A stretch of DNA of 64,000 bases from CAYPHY01 sp964410625 (GCA_964410625.1 CAYPHY010000022.1:1-64000), one strand, 5' to 3'. Shown: positions 1 through 8,680, numbered from the stretch's first letter. The notes: generated by a model from the letters alone, not told the origin. Translations and numbers: made by a program.

Positions 1-1359
1 GCCGAGGACGCGCTCGCGGATAGCCAGCGCCTGCTCCAGGTACGGCCGTGCCCCGGCCAGGTCGCCGCTCATATTCAGGTAGTAGCCCATTGAATTACAC
101 AATCCGGCCGTTTGTTCATCCGCTCGTTGAAGCGCATGGTCAACGACATGGCGGAGATGGATATCCCAGGCGCGGATCGCGGCCGGATAGCCAGCCTGAT
201 TCTCGCGTCTTACCTTTTCTTGAACGGCTTGCTCCACATCGGATTGGGCTGCTTCGTCAGCGGCAGCCGGCCGCGCAAAGGCGACCAGCAGCCGGTGGAG
301 GCGGACGGCCTCGTTCGCTTCGCCGGAGGGTTCGAGCAGGCCGAGTTCGAGCAGCCGCGCCAGGGCGTCATCAGGCAGCAGGGTATTGTCCTCCGGCGCG
401 GCCACCGTCGCCAGCAGCAGGTCGAGCGGCAACGGTTCGCCAGGGGCGAAGCAGGCGGCGCGGGCGAGCAGGGCGACGGCCAGACGGTCGGTGTCGCTTT
501 GCTCCGGTTGCAGGCGGTCGAAGCTGAGGGCGAAGGTGCGGCCGACATGTTGCTCATGGGCGGTGGCGCTGGTTCCCTGCCAGATGCCTTGCAAGGAGGG
601 ATGGTCGAGCAGGTCGGGGCGTTGCAACGCTTCCCGGTACTCGACCAGCGAGACGCGGCCGTAACGAGCGAGGTAGCTCCCGGCCAGCCGCAAGGCGAGG
701 GGCAGGCGGCCGAGGGCGTCGGCGATCCCCTGAAGGCCGTCTTCATCCCTGGCGCGGCGGTCTTTGCCCAGATAGCGGCGCAGCAGGGCGATGCTTTCCG
801 CTTCGTCGAGTACGTTGAGGCGCAGTGGGGTCAGGCCGAGTTCGGGGTCCCACTGCTGGCGACGGGCAGTGACGAGGACTCGGCCGCCGCCACTCTCAGG
901 CTTCCAGGAGGCCAGTTCCAACTCGCTTTCGCAGTTGTCGAAAATCAACAGGCGCGGGGTTGGATCGTCGTTCCAGGCGCGTTGGACGAGCCGTGCCTGT
1001 TGCTGGATAGTCAAGTCGCTGTTTTCCGGGTAAAGACCCATGGTTACGCCACAACGGGCGACGTTGCTAACGATGCTGGTCGCTTCGGCAAAGCTGACCC
1101 AGTAGACGCCGCCAGCGAAATGGTAGCCATAGCGATAGGCAAATTCAACCGCCAGTTGCGTCTTGCCGATGCCACCGATACCGGTGGCGGTGATGGCGAC
1201 ACTATGGCTGGCACTTCCGGGGAGCAGGTGGATGGCGAGGGAGAGCAGTTCCTCCTCGCGGCCGGTGAAGAGGAGGTTGCGGCCGTGGGGGAGATAGCTG
1301 CCGGGCGGCAGGTGGCCGGGTCCGGTTTGGTTGGTTTGGGCGGAATCGTCTGTTGTCAC
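1..1359 (-). CDS. STAND/NB-ARC-type ATPase with TPR repeats (3' end beyond window)
   Basis: Reading the minus strand from a GTG at 1359 gives 453 codons without a stop to the window edge, so the C-terminus is missing. A P-loop (TGIGGIGKT, about residues 59-67) follows an FTGREEEL motif, then a Walker B-like LLIFDN (137-142), a sensor-like RVLVTAR and the GRLPLAL (GxP) motif typical of NB-ARC/STAND ATPases. From about residue 420 the sequence becomes TPR-like (MGYYLNMSGDLAGARPYLEQ) and probably continues as a TPR array. Family knowledge: STAND proteins are inducible molecular switches used in signalling, transcription control and, in some cases, phage defence. There is no recognisable N-terminal effector domain; the first 30 residues are Pro/Gly/Asn-rich. 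An aggga stretch lies upstream of the GTG, but the start is uncertain. The partner or effector cannot be told from the window. Confidence 0.8.
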   Translation of the reverse strand, partial: MTTDDSAQTNQTGPGHLPPGSYLPHGRNLLFTGREEELLSLAIHLLPGSASHSVAITATGIGGIGKTQLAVEFAYRYGYHFAGGVYWVSFAEATSIVSNVARCGVTMGLYPENSDLTIQQQARLVQRAWNDDPTPRLLIFDNCESELELASWKPESGGGRVLVTARRQQWDPELGLTPLRLNVLDEAESIALLRRYLGKDRRARDEDGLQGIADALGRLPLALRLAGSYLARYGRVSLVEYREALQRPDLLDHPSLQGIWQGTSATAHEQHVGRTFALSFDRLQPEQSDTDRLAVALLARAACFAPGEPLPLDLLLATVAAPEDNTLLPDDALARLLELGLLEPSGEANEAVRLHRLLVAFARPAAADEAAQSDVEQAVQEKVRRENQAGYPAAIRAWDIHLRHVVDHALQRADEQTAGLCNSMGYYLNMSGDLAGARPYLEQALAIRERVLG

Positions 1360-1374
1360 GCGCCTGTGTCCCCT

Positions 1375-1397
1375 GCGGTTTGGCAAACCGCGCTACA
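1375..1397. repeat. dispersed palindrome, gcggttt/aaaccgc followed by gctac
   Basis: Arms gcggttt and aaaccgc flank ggc and are followed by gctac. Relatives lie near 31689, 36657 and 59133, and inside a gene at 46408. It sits just upstream of the STAND gene start. Confidence 0.6.
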
Positions 1398-1486
1398 ACT
1401 GATTTGAGGTGTATAGTAGCGCAGGCGGGGGAGATTGCCAATGATTGGGAACGCCCCAGAAACCGCTGGGGGTTGAAACCCACCAG

Positions 1487-1582
1487 CTAGAATGCGAAAC
1501 CCGTTAAAACAGGTTTCATATACGGCGATGTACGCAGAGTTGGCCTCCGAACAACGTGTTTTGAACACGTTTCGCATTCTAG
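1487..1582. repeat. 96-bp element with perfect 14-bp terminal inverted repeats
   Basis: ctagaatgcgaaac at 1487-1500 is the exact reverse complement of 1569-1582. Imperfect pairing continues inwards and smaller palindromes lie inside. The spacer separates the divergent STAND and HMG-CoA lyase genes. The size and structure are MITE-like or REP-like, but no other copy is visible in this window. Confidence 0.6.
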
Positions 1583-1655
1583 CCGCATGTTTCAACATGT
1601 GGAGAGTGTGCCCCCATGTGGCGAAGGCGGGGAGATTCCGCTAGACTCACCCGTG

Positions 1656-2594
1656 ATGGCAGAGTTGCTGAAGATTTACGAGGTTGGACCACGGGATGGG
1701 TTGCAGAATGAGGCGGCGTTGGTCGGCACTGCCGATAAGACACACCTGATAGACGGCCTGGTCGCCGCCGGGCTGCGCCACATCGAAGCGACCAGCTTTG
1801 TCCACCCCCAGGCTGTGCCGCAAATGGCCGACGCCGACGAGGTGATGGCCGGGGCGATTGAGCGACATGGCGAAAAGCCGGTGGAGTTTGTCGGGCTGGT
1901 CTTCAACCGGCGGGGGTATGACCGGGCGTTGGCTGCCGGTTGCCGTTCGATGGCCTTTGGCGTGGCGGTCAGCGAGACCTTCAGCACGCGCAACACACGC
2001 AACACACCGGCCGAGGCGCTGGCGACCACGCGCGAGCTGGTCGCGCTGGCGCAGCAGGACGGCGTGCGGACGCGGGTCTATATCATGACCGCCTGGGTCT
2101 GCCCCTTTGAAGGGCCGATTTCTCCCTACCGCACGCTGGCGTTGGCGGAAACGCTGTGGGGACTGGGGATTGACGAGTTGGCGGTGGCGGATACGATTGG
2201 GCACGCCAACCCGCTGGAGGTGGGGCGGCTGGTGGAGATGCTCGGCCGTCGCCTGCCGCTCGACCATCTCGCCCTGCACCTGCACGACACCCAGGCCCTG
2301 GCGCTGGCAAACGCGACGACCGCCCTGCAAGCCGGGGCGCGGATTTTCGATAGCAGCGTTGGCGGGCTGGGTGGCTGCCCCTTTGCGCCAGGGGCAGCGG
2401 GGAATCTGGCGACGGAAGACCTGGTCTTTCTCGCTTACAAGATGGGGCTGGGGACGGGCGTAGACTTTGAACGGCTGTGGCAGGTGGTCAATGATGTCGA
2501 GCAGATGGTCGGGCGGCCGGTGGGCGGCCGTATCCGTGCGTGGTGGGAGAGCAATTACCATCAGGAGCCGCGGTTAGAGTTTGGGCAGACGTAA
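1656..2594 (+). CDS. mvaB: hydroxymethylglutaryl-CoA lyase
   Basis: Class I HMG-CoA lyase (DRE-TIM metallolyase superfamily) cleaves HMG-CoA to acetoacetate and acetyl-CoA in leucine catabolism or ketone-body metabolism. The N-terminus has EVGPRDGLQNE, carrying the catalytic Arg-Asp pair and metal ligand. HLHDTQALALAN supplies the metal-binding histidines. SVGGLGGCPFAPGAAGN is the family active-site signature with the catalytic cysteine. The start chosen at 1656 gives 312 residues, close to the family norm of about 300. The same frame is open from an ATG at 1587, but the extra 23 residues have no family counterpart. The gene stands alone on this strand; an acyl-CoA dehydrogenase is 14 kb away. 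Confidence 0.93.
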   Translation: MAELLKIYEVGPRDGLQNEAALVGTADKTHLIDGLVAAGLRHIEATSFVHPQAVPQMADADEVMAGAIERHGEKPVEFVGLVFNRRGYDRALAAGCRSMAFGVAVSETFSTRNTRNTPAEALATTRELVALAQQDGVRTRVYIMTAWVCPFEGPISPYRTLALAETLWGLGIDELAVADTIGHANPLEVGRLVEMLGRRLPLDHLALHLHDTQALALANATTALQAGARIFDSSVGGLGGCPFAPGAAGNLATEDLVFLAYKMGLGTGVDFERLWQVVNDVEQMVGRPVGGRIRAWWESNYHQEPRLEFGQT

Positions 2595-2596
2595 TT

Positions 2597-2637
2597 GGAA
2601 CGCAGATTGATGCGCGGATTAACGCTGATTTCTAGGG
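2597..2637. repeat. half-copy of the cgcggattaacgctgat repeat family
   Basis: A gcagattgatgcgcggattaacgctgattt-like stretch (2600-2630) follows the lyase stop. Related, fuller copies lie at 3583-3690, about 8519-8550 and 26616-26680. Confidence 0.45.
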
Positions 2638-2672
2638 TGCGGTTTTGATGCGCTATCTTTGCAGTAAGGGTA

Positions 2673-3542
2673 ATGTCTTTGATTGAAGAAAACATTTTGT
2701 GGATTGTGCCGGGGGTGGTGCTGAGCCTGTTCATGGTCTTTGCGATGATGGAGTTTACCGTAGCGGTGTTGCGGCGGGAGCCGAAGCGCATGGGCAGGCC
2801 GGTGGATGGGGCGGTATTGCGCCAACGGCTGCTGGCGCTTAACGAGCAGAGCAAGCCTTACCGGCTGGTGGAGGATGAGGGTAAAAAGTACGATCTGCTG
2901 CTGGATTGGGAGGTGGTGGATGCTTCCTGGCGACGGCCGTTTGGGAAAGTGAAGCTGACCACCGCCTATGGTGCGCGGATGTTGCTAGACGAGGAGCGGC
3001 ACGAGGTGCGCTGGTATGAGTGGGTGCGGAGTGCCAATACTTTTATCGGTTTCGACGGCTGGGTCCCGCGCTTCAATTTCTCCTATTTCTTCCAGGCTGG
3101 TTATCTGAATGTGGTCTGGAAAGGGATTGCCTATGGCCTGCTTCCGGGCTGGCCGCCGCGCATCGGCCGCGTTTATCACTTCTCGTTGAATACAATCGAA
3201 GTCAAGAAGGAGATTGGCGAGGTGATCACCGAGAGCGGCTGGATTCTACGGCCGACCCATCTCTGGTTCCAAACCCGGCGCGGCACACTCAGCCTCGGCA
3301 AGCGACTATTACCGGCACGGATCAGACAGTTGCCACCACAACGCTTCTGGGGGGTGGTCTATCCGCTGAGCTTTGTGGCCGCGATTGGTTATCTGCTACT
3401 CGTCACCGGCGCCTATGATCGGGATACACTACTCGTCGTTGCCCTGGTCTCGGCCGCGTGGTGGGGCATCTGGGGCTTTATCCTGCTCGTCTTCCTGGCG
3501 ATTGAAGGACGCTGGATTTTTGCCAGAAAGACGCAGGAGTAG
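2673..3542 (+). CDS. membrane protein of unknown function
   Basis: The 289-residue product is not recognised. A hydrophobic segment at about residues 8-28 (IVPGVVLSLFMVFAMM) is followed by a soluble region of about 190 residues rich in Trp, Tyr and Arg, then two more membrane segments near residues 225-245 and 255-278. This suggests a protein with three membrane passes and one cytoplasmic or extracytoplasmic domain. Codon usage and GC match the surroundings, which supports a real gene. It lies 78 bases after the HMG-CoA lyase gene on the same strand, and a repeat stretch between them makes co-transcription uncertain. Confidence 0.75.
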   Translation: MSLIEENILWIVPGVVLSLFMVFAMMEFTVAVLRREPKRMGRPVDGAVLRQRLLALNEQSKPYRLVEDEGKKYDLLLDWEVVDASWRRPFGKVKLTTAYGARMLLDEERHEVRWYEWVRSANTFIGFDGWVPRFNFSYFFQAGYLNVVWKGIAYGLLPGWPPRIGRVYHFSLNTIEVKKEIGEVITESGWILRPTHLWFQTRRGTLSLGKRLLPARIRQLPPQRFWGVVYPLSFVAAIGYLLLVTGAYDRDTLLVVALVSAAWWGIWGFILLVFLAIEGRWIFARKTQE

Positions 3543-3582
3543 GATTTAGCACTACTATTGCAGTTTTTGTAATAGCCGAAGA

Positions 3583-3690
3583 GAGGACGCAGATAATCGC
3601 TGATGGGCAATAAAATTGCACGCGGATCAACACAGATTTTTAGAAAAATGAGCGCAAATCCGCGTGGTATCAGCGAAAATCAGCGTTCGC
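3583..3690. repeat. inverted-repeat spacer between convergent genes (cgcggat family)
   Basis: gacgcagataatcgctgat on the left pairs imperfectly with atcagcgaaaatcagcgttc on the right; the inner part repeats the cgcggat/atccgcg motif. It lies between the convergent genes ending at 3542 and 3713, so it may act as a bidirectional terminator. Confidence 0.6.
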
Positions 3691-3712
3691 TCTGAGCGTG
3701 CAATCGTAGTGA

Positions 3713-5728
3713 TTACAGTTCCCGCTCCGGCCGAAATTGGGTCTCATAGAGCGTGGTATAAAGGCCGCCACGTTCCACCAATTCGGCGTGGGTCCCTGAT
3801 TCCACCAGTTGCCCCTTATCCAAGACGAGGATGACGTCGGCCGCCAAAATCGTCGAGAGCCGGTGAGCGATGACCAGACTGGTGCGTCCTTCCATCACCC
3901 GCAATAACGCCTCCTGAATCAACGCCTCGGAAATAGAGTCCAGGTGCGAAGTCGCTTCGTCCAGCACGAGGATGCGCGGGTCTTTGAGGATGACGCGGGC
4001 AATCGCCACCCGTTGGCGTTCACCACCGCTGAGGCGGTAGCCCCGTTCGCCAACCACCGTATCATATCCATCAGGCAAGCTCATAATAAAGTCGTGGATG
4101 TTGGCCGCCTTTGCCGCCGCCATCATTTCCGCTTCCGTCGCCTCCGGCCGCGCATAGAGCAAGTTGGCGCGAATCGTGTCGTAAAAGAGATAGGTCTCTT
4201 GGGTCACCATACCGATGTTGGCCGCCAGTGAATCAAGTGTCAACTTTTTCAAGTCGCGGACGTCTATTCGCACTTCTCCGGCCGTCGGATCATACAAGCG
4301 AGGGATGAGATAGGTGATCGTCGTCTTCCCCGCGCCACTTGGCCCGACCAACGCCGCCAGTTGCCCCGGCTCAATCTTGAAGCTGACATCATGTAAAGCC
4401 CACCGCGACCGCTGCAACACCGAATCTACTCCATCATCAGCACCATCCCCATCCCAATCTCCAATCTCCAATCTCCCATTCTCCCCTGCTCCTCTGCTCC
4501 CCTGCTCCTCGGCTTCCTCCCGCTGACGGCCGCGCTTCAACAACATCTCCGAGCTACCGCGCCCATAGCGCAGCACCTCTTCCAACCCTGCCTTCTGCCC
4601 CGGTTCCAACGCCTTATAGTCAAACGAGACATGATCAAACTCGATGCTCCCTTTGACGTTTTCCAGCGCAACCGCATCCGGCGCTTCGACGATCTCCACC
4701 GGTAGATCAAGCACTTCAAATACACGTTCAAAGCTGACCATACTTTGGGCAAATTCTACCGGCGCATTGGTCAGCGCCATCAACGGCCCGTATAGCTGCC
4801 CCAAATACGCGCCAAAGGCGACCAGGGTCCCAATCGAAAAGGCGATGTCGGGTTGGATGACCAGGTAGCTACCGAGCCAGTAGATCACGGCCGTCCCCAC
4901 CGCGCCGATGATGCTCAAGGTCATAAAGAACCAACGACTGACGACGGCCGATCGGATACCAATATCACGCACGCCGCCGCTATCACGCCTGAAGCGCTCC
5001 ATCTCTCTGGCCTGACGGCCGAAAAGCTTGACCAACAACGCCCCGCTAACATTGAGCGTCTCGTTCATCGTCGCGCTCATCTCCGCATTCAGTTCCAACG
5101 ATTTGCGTTGTAGATCGCGCAGCAAGCGGCCGATGCGCCGTGCCGGAATGATAAATAAGGGCAAGACCAGCAAGCCGAGCAATGTCAGCCGCCACTCCAA
5201 AGCGAGCATGATGCTCAACGTGCCGATGACCATGATCACATTGGAAAAAATCGAGATCAGGGTGTTGCTGACCGCCTGTTGCGCCCCAACTACGTCGTTG
5301 TTTAAGCGCGACATCAACTCGCCGGTGCGCGTTTGGGTGAAGAAACGCAACGACATGCGCTGCATGTGGGCATATAACGCCCCGCGCAGGTCAAAGATCA
5401 CCCCTTCGCCCACCCAGGAGTTCAGCCGTCGCTGCAACACGCCGATGATACCGCTGAGGATAGGGATGGCGACCATGCCCAATGCCAGCAGATTGACCAG
5501 GCTCATATTCCGCTGCGGAATGGCATTATCAATCAGCGAACGGATCAGCAACGGGGACAGTAAGTTGATCCCCGATGTCAGCAATACCGTCAGCAGCAAC
5601 GCGGCCACATGCCAGCGATAGGGTTTGGCAAATTGCCAGACGCGCAATAGTAAATCGCGTGTAATCGCCGGACGTGACTGTTCTTCGTCCATCCGCAAAA
5701 AAGAAAACCAACCACCACCATGATACAT
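3713..5728 (-). CDS. ABC exporter, fused membrane and ATPase domains (half-transporter)
   Basis: A type I ABC exporter half, probably acting as a homodimer or heterodimer in multidrug or lipid export. The N-terminal 320 residues hold about six membrane helices (VWQFAKPYRWHVAALLLT onwards). The nucleotide-binding domain has GPSGAGKTT (about 460), a Q-loop VTQET, LSGGERQR, Walker B ILVLDEATSHLD and the H-loop AHRLST. The start at 5728 is preceded by gggag; the frame is open to an ATG at 5803 that overlaps the upstream glycosyltransferase stop as ATGA, so translational coupling is possible. Odd feature: about 35 residues, polar and rich in Glu, Arg and Gly (REEAEEQGSRGAGENG to DGVDSVLQR), interrupt the nucleotide-binding domain between IEFDHVSFDY and ALHDVSF. 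They are encoded by an intergenic-type repeat. Confidence 0.93.
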   Translation of the reverse strand: MYHGGGWFSFLRMDEEQSRPAITRDLLLRVWQFAKPYRWHVAALLLTVLLTSGINLLSPLLIRSLIDNAIPQRNMSLVNLLALGMVAIPILSGIIGVLQRRLNSWVGEGVIFDLRGALYAHMQRMSLRFFTQTRTGELMSRLNNDVVGAQQAVSNTLISIFSNVIMVIGTLSIMLALEWRLTLLGLLVLPLFIIPARRIGRLLRDLQRKSLELNAEMSATMNETLNVSGALLVKLFGRQAREMERFRRDSGGVRDIGIRSAVVSRWFFMTLSIIGAVGTAVIYWLGSYLVIQPDIAFSIGTLVAFGAYLGQLYGPLMALTNAPVEFAQSMVSFERVFEVLDLPVEIVEAPDAVALENVKGSIEFDHVSFDYKALEPGQKAGLEEVLRYGRGSSEMLLKRGRQREEAEEQGSRGAGENGRLEIGDWDGDGADDGVDSVLQRSRWALHDVSFKIEPGQLAALVGPSGAGKTTITYLIPRLYDPTAGEVRIDVRDLKKLTLDSLAANIGMVTQETYLFYDTIRANLLYARPEATEAEMMAAAKAANIHDFIMSLPDGYDTVVGERGYRLSGGERQRVAIARVILKDPRILVLDEATSHLDSISEALIQEALLRVMEGRTSLVIAHRLSTILAADVILVLDKGQLVESGTHAELVERGGLYTTLYETQFRPEREL
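4433..4520. repeat. intergenic-type repeat module inside the ABC exporter gene
   Basis: The + strand carries units like aatctcc, tctcccattctcc and ctgctcctctgctcccct in tandem. The same words form the hairpin spacers at 22023, 23995 and 53728. Here they are translated in frame. Confidence 0.8.
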
Positions 5729-5799
5729 ACTTCTACTCCCGGACACCGAGCCTCTCATCGCTCTGGTCAGTCCGCCTGCTCTGGCGCTTCCGCGTCCTC

Positions 5800-8391
5800 T
5801 CATTCTTCGTCACTCGCAACCGGCAACTTTATTGGTTCCAAAACCACTACATCCTGCTCGTCGGCCGTCCAGCGCACCAACGTCTGTGGATCATACAATC
5901 CGGCGGTCAAGGTATAGTCGTCGGGGGGCAAATCGGCCGGTAACGATAGCTGATGTAGTTGTACCAACACATCGCCCGGCCGCCACCCTTCCCAGGCCGC
6001 GCCTAATCCATCATACTGGGCGACAATCTCACCATTCGGCCGCAATAAGTGGAGGAAGATTTGCACCGGTCGCGGTTCGGCCGTTTGTCGCCAGGTCGTC
6101 AATAATGAGAACTGATTGGCGACTTCTTCGTTTAATATTGTATAACCAAGTAGCTCGATTTGCCCCCCCTCCTGACCTAGAAAAACGGCTAGGGGTTGGT
6201 GGGCAGATTGGATAGGCGGCCACTCTATCCAGGCGTTGATCCCCTCGGTCGTCGCGCCAACCCGGTAAAGCGTATAACCATCCTCGGCCGCTGCTGCCTC
6301 TAAATTTAACTCGCTTTCCAAGATCGGGTGGATGGTTTGTTCCTCGCCAAGCGCCAACCAAACAGTGTCGCTTCCTGGCAACAACCAGCTTTGCGCTGCA
6401 TCAAACCAATGGGGTGTCACCTGGTTGGTTTCCAGGAGGGCGAAATCGGCCGCCGCTAGCTGATCAAGCTGGACGCCGCTGAGCAGCAAGTCAGCGGGAC
6501 GGCCGCGCTCCGCCACTTCATAAATGAGAATGCTATGCCCCACATGAGCGATTGGTTGCCGTTGGCGAAACCAGGCAAACTGATTATGGTTGGCAAAGTG
6601 TACGCCCTGCAAGTTGGTGACGCTGATCGCATAGGTGCCGGGGGCGGGATCGTGGGGGTAAAACGGCCGCGCCGCCGGGTTCATCAGGCGTGGTGGGAAG
6701 CTGTCCAGCCCAGTATACTCGATGCCATAATATTCCGGCCATCCCTCACCAAAATAACTCAACCAGATGTGGTCTACTTCGTTGTCGTCCATCCATGCCT
6801 TGAGCGCACCCAAATCTTGCCCCCAGTCTATATTGCTATCTACCAGCCAACGCCAACCCCGCTCTGGCCCACCAGCCAAAACATTGAAAAAGGCTAACAA
6901 ATGAGGGCTGCTCCGTAGTGTTGTCAAGGCCAAACCAAGCAAACACAATCCAACAAGACCAGGGAGCCAACGGCCGTTTACCCTCCTGTTCGTCGTAACC
7001 GATTGATCGGCCGCCAGACGCATCCCCCTGCGACTATGACCACCCACCACGGAAGTAGTTACCACAAACTCGATAAACACGAACAAAAAAGGCAATATGG
7101 GCAATAAATGACGATAACCGAGATTGATTTCACTGGTCAGGGCAATAGCAAAGTAACCGAGGGGTGGAATGAGCAATACAACCAGGTCTAGCCAACGGCC
7201 GTTCCTCCCCAAAACCTTCCACCGATAGAGCAGTAAACCAATAGCCAAAAGCAACAGAAACAAAGTCGGCAACGGGGTTTTCAGCAAAAAGGCAACCGGG
7301 AAGTAGTACCACCAGCCCCGATCAGAGTATTGACCGGCGAGGAAGGAAGGAGTCGAGACCTGCAGGCGGCCGCCAATATCCAACAACTGCTCCAAATAAT
7401 GCGATAGCGGAGTTGTCGTTCCTGCCAGTTGCGACAACAACGGCAACTCCTCCGGCAGCCGCCCCACCTGAAACCCATTCGTCGCCCACAGCGCCAGTAA
7501 TGCCGTCAAACCGTAAACCAACAACCAACCAATTACGGATTGGGCATTGTGTACAACGCTATTGCGGATTACGGACTTGCCCCCATCCCCCCAATCTCCT
7601 AATCTCCCAGTCTCCAATCCCCTGCCCCTCTGCTCCTCTGCTCCCCTGCTCCTCTGCCACACCCACAACCCAATCACCGCCACGAACAACGGCACAAACA
7701 ACAGCGCGGTAAACTTCGTGTTTTGTAACAAGCCCATGCCAATTCCGGCGAGTGCGGCCGTCCACACGGTCGGCCGCCGTATAAACCGCCACAAGCTATA
7801 GCCAGCCACCGTCGCCGCGGCCGCCAACCCCAAATCCGTCGTCGCCAACCCCGCATGGGCCAAAATATTAGGGTCTAACGCGACCAGCGCTAACGCCACC
7901 AAGCCCGCTACTGTCCGCCACTCACTCCCCACTCCCCACTCTCTACTCCCCACTAATTCTCGCGTCCAGCGAGTGACAACGGCCGCCATCAACAACGCTA
8001 ACCAGACCGTAGGCAGTCGCGCCACGAACATGATGTGTTCGACGTTGTTGCCGATCTCCCACAAAAAAAGCTCGGCCGGGCGGTGAAAGCTGGTTTCCTG
8101 CCAGGAAGCGTCGTCAGTGGGCAGACGCACCCACGGATCGTTGACCAGCAGGGCAGCGTTTAAGAGGTTCAACCCCAATGGATGGCCGACACGCATATGG
8201 TCATTGACGCTCCGCGCATAGCCCAACCCGCGCACGATGAAGCCTTGTTCGTCAAAGGTCGGCGAACGGCCGACCATCGAGGTCACAGCCAACGCGAACA
8301 TAATCAGCAGCAAAGCAGCGGCCGCCAACGAAAACACCAGCCTTCCGGTTGGTGATTCAGCATACGGCCGTTCCTGTTTCGCTATCGTCAT
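5800..8391 (-). CDS. PMT/ArnT-like membrane glycosyltransferase
   Basis: The product, 863 residues from the ATG at 8391, resembles polyprenyl-phosphate-dependent glycosyltransferases of the GT39/GT83 type (GT-C fold). An acidic DE motif in the first extracytoplasmic loop (SPTFDEQGF) is the usual catalytic site. There are about 12 membrane helices, then a GYRHLLPILPF motif, then a soluble C-terminal region of about 350 residues. A TTG (8412) and a GTG (8403) lie in frame upstream, so the start is uncertain. Two low-complexity inserts (about residues 145-159 and 242-277) derive from intergenic-type repeats and fall between hydrophobic segments. The gene ends in an ATGA overlap with the exporter frame, which suggests one operon and perhaps export or modification of the same glycolipid (inference). 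Confidence 0.85.
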   Translation of the reverse strand: MTIAKQERPYAESPTGRLVFSLAAAALLLIMFALAVTSMVGRSPTFDEQGFIVRGLGYARSVNDHMRVGHPLGLNLLNAALLVNDPWVRLPTDDASWQETSFHRPAELFLWEIGNNVEHIMFVARLPTVWLALLMAAVVTRWTRELVGSREWGVGSEWRTVAGLVALALVALDPNILAHAGLATTDLGLAAAATVAGYSLWRFIRRPTVWTAALAGIGMGLLQNTKFTALLFVPLFVAVIGLWVWQRSRGAEEQRGRGLETGRLGDWGDGGKSVIRNSVVHNAQSVIGWLLVYGLTALLALWATNGFQVGRLPEELPLLSQLAGTTTPLSHYLEQLLDIGGRLQVSTPSFLAGQYSDRGWWYYFPVAFLLKTPLPTLFLLLLAIGLLLYRWKVLGRNGRWLDLVVLLIPPLGYFAIALTSEINLGYRHLLPILPFLFVFIEFVVTTSVVGGHSRRGMRLAADQSVTTNRRVNGRWLPGLVGLCLLGLALTTLRSSPHLLAFFNVLAGGPERGWRWLVDSNIDWGQDLGALKAWMDDNEVDHIWLSYFGEGWPEYYGIEYTGLDSFPPRLMNPAARPFYPHDPAPGTYAISVTNLQGVHFANHNQFAWFRQRQPIAHVGHSILIYEVAERGRPADLLLSGVQLDQLAAADFALLETNQVTPHWFDAAQSWLLPGSDTVWLALGEEQTIHPILESELNLEAAAAEDGYTLYRVGATTEGINAWIEWPPIQSAHQPLAVFLGQEGGQIELLGYTILNEEVANQFSLLTTWRQTAEPRPVQIFLHLLRPNGEIVAQYDGLGAAWEGWRPGDVLVQLHQLSLPADLPPDDYTLTAGLYDPQTLVRWTADEQDVVVLEPIKLPVASDEE
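7570..7663. repeat. repeat module inside the glycosyltransferase gene (copy 1)
   Basis: Tandem aatctcctaatctccc followed by ctgctcctctgctcccct. The order and words match the insert at 4433-4520. It is translated in frame as QRSRGAEEQRGRGLETGRLG on the minus strand. Confidence 0.8.
7918..7956. repeat. repeat module inside the glycosyltransferase gene (copy 2)
   Basis: Tandem cactccccact units; the same word occurs in the spacer at 35402-35422. Translated as ELVGSREWGVGSEWRT. Confidence 0.65.
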
Positions 8392-8419
8392 CGGAGCATT
8401 CACTCTACGCAATTAATAA

Positions 8420-8511
8420 TTTTTTCGACACGAATAATACGAATTTCACGAAAATAGAAGGCAAGAGTTCGTGTTATTCGTGTCATTCGTGTCAAAATGC
8501 GTAAGTCCTAA
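8420..8511. repeat. tandem-armed inverted repeat (acacgaat family)
   Basis: Left arm: cgacacgaataatacgaatt. Right arm: attcgtgttattcgtgtcat, continuing with another attcgtgtc. It ends with tgcgtaagtcct, also found at the end of the copy at 10666-10757. Confidence 0.75.
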
Positions 8512-8565
8512 TCAGATGAAAATCCGCATCATCAGCGTTTTATCCGCATAACTATTCCTAGAAGA

Positions 8566-8617
8566 GTCTAAAACAAAATCCGGTAATTGGCAGCCTGTCG
8601 GCCGTCAATTACCGGAT
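8566..8617 (-). terminator. Rho-independent terminator for the DUF11 protein gene
   Basis: A perfect 12-bp stem (atccggtaattg at 8578-8589 with caattaccggat at 8606-8617) is followed, reading the minus strand, by a T-rich ttttgtttt at 8577-8569. It lies 64 bases past the stop of the gene at 8681. A second hairpin (gttgttta/taaacaac) lies at about 8637-8663. Confidence 0.75.
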
Positions 8618-8680
8618 ACTATTCTACGTAAAGCAGGTTGTTTACCCGCGCGGATAAACAACCCACGCTATAGGGCTTGC

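Noticed and set aside
112..1407. A 431-codon open frame on the + strand
   Set aside because: It is the antisense of the STAND ATPase frame, whose motifs (P-loop, Walker B, GxP, TPR) are clear; the + strand product has no recognisable features and a skewed Gly/Gln/Val composition.
1647..2561. A 304-codon open frame on the - strand
   Set aside because: Antisense shadow of the HMG-CoA lyase gene, whose catalytic motifs are intact.
3713..5803. Frameshift or assembly error as the cause of the odd insert in the ABC exporter
   Set aside because: The frame is open on both sides and the same composite module occurs in frame in three other genes, so a local error is unlikely.
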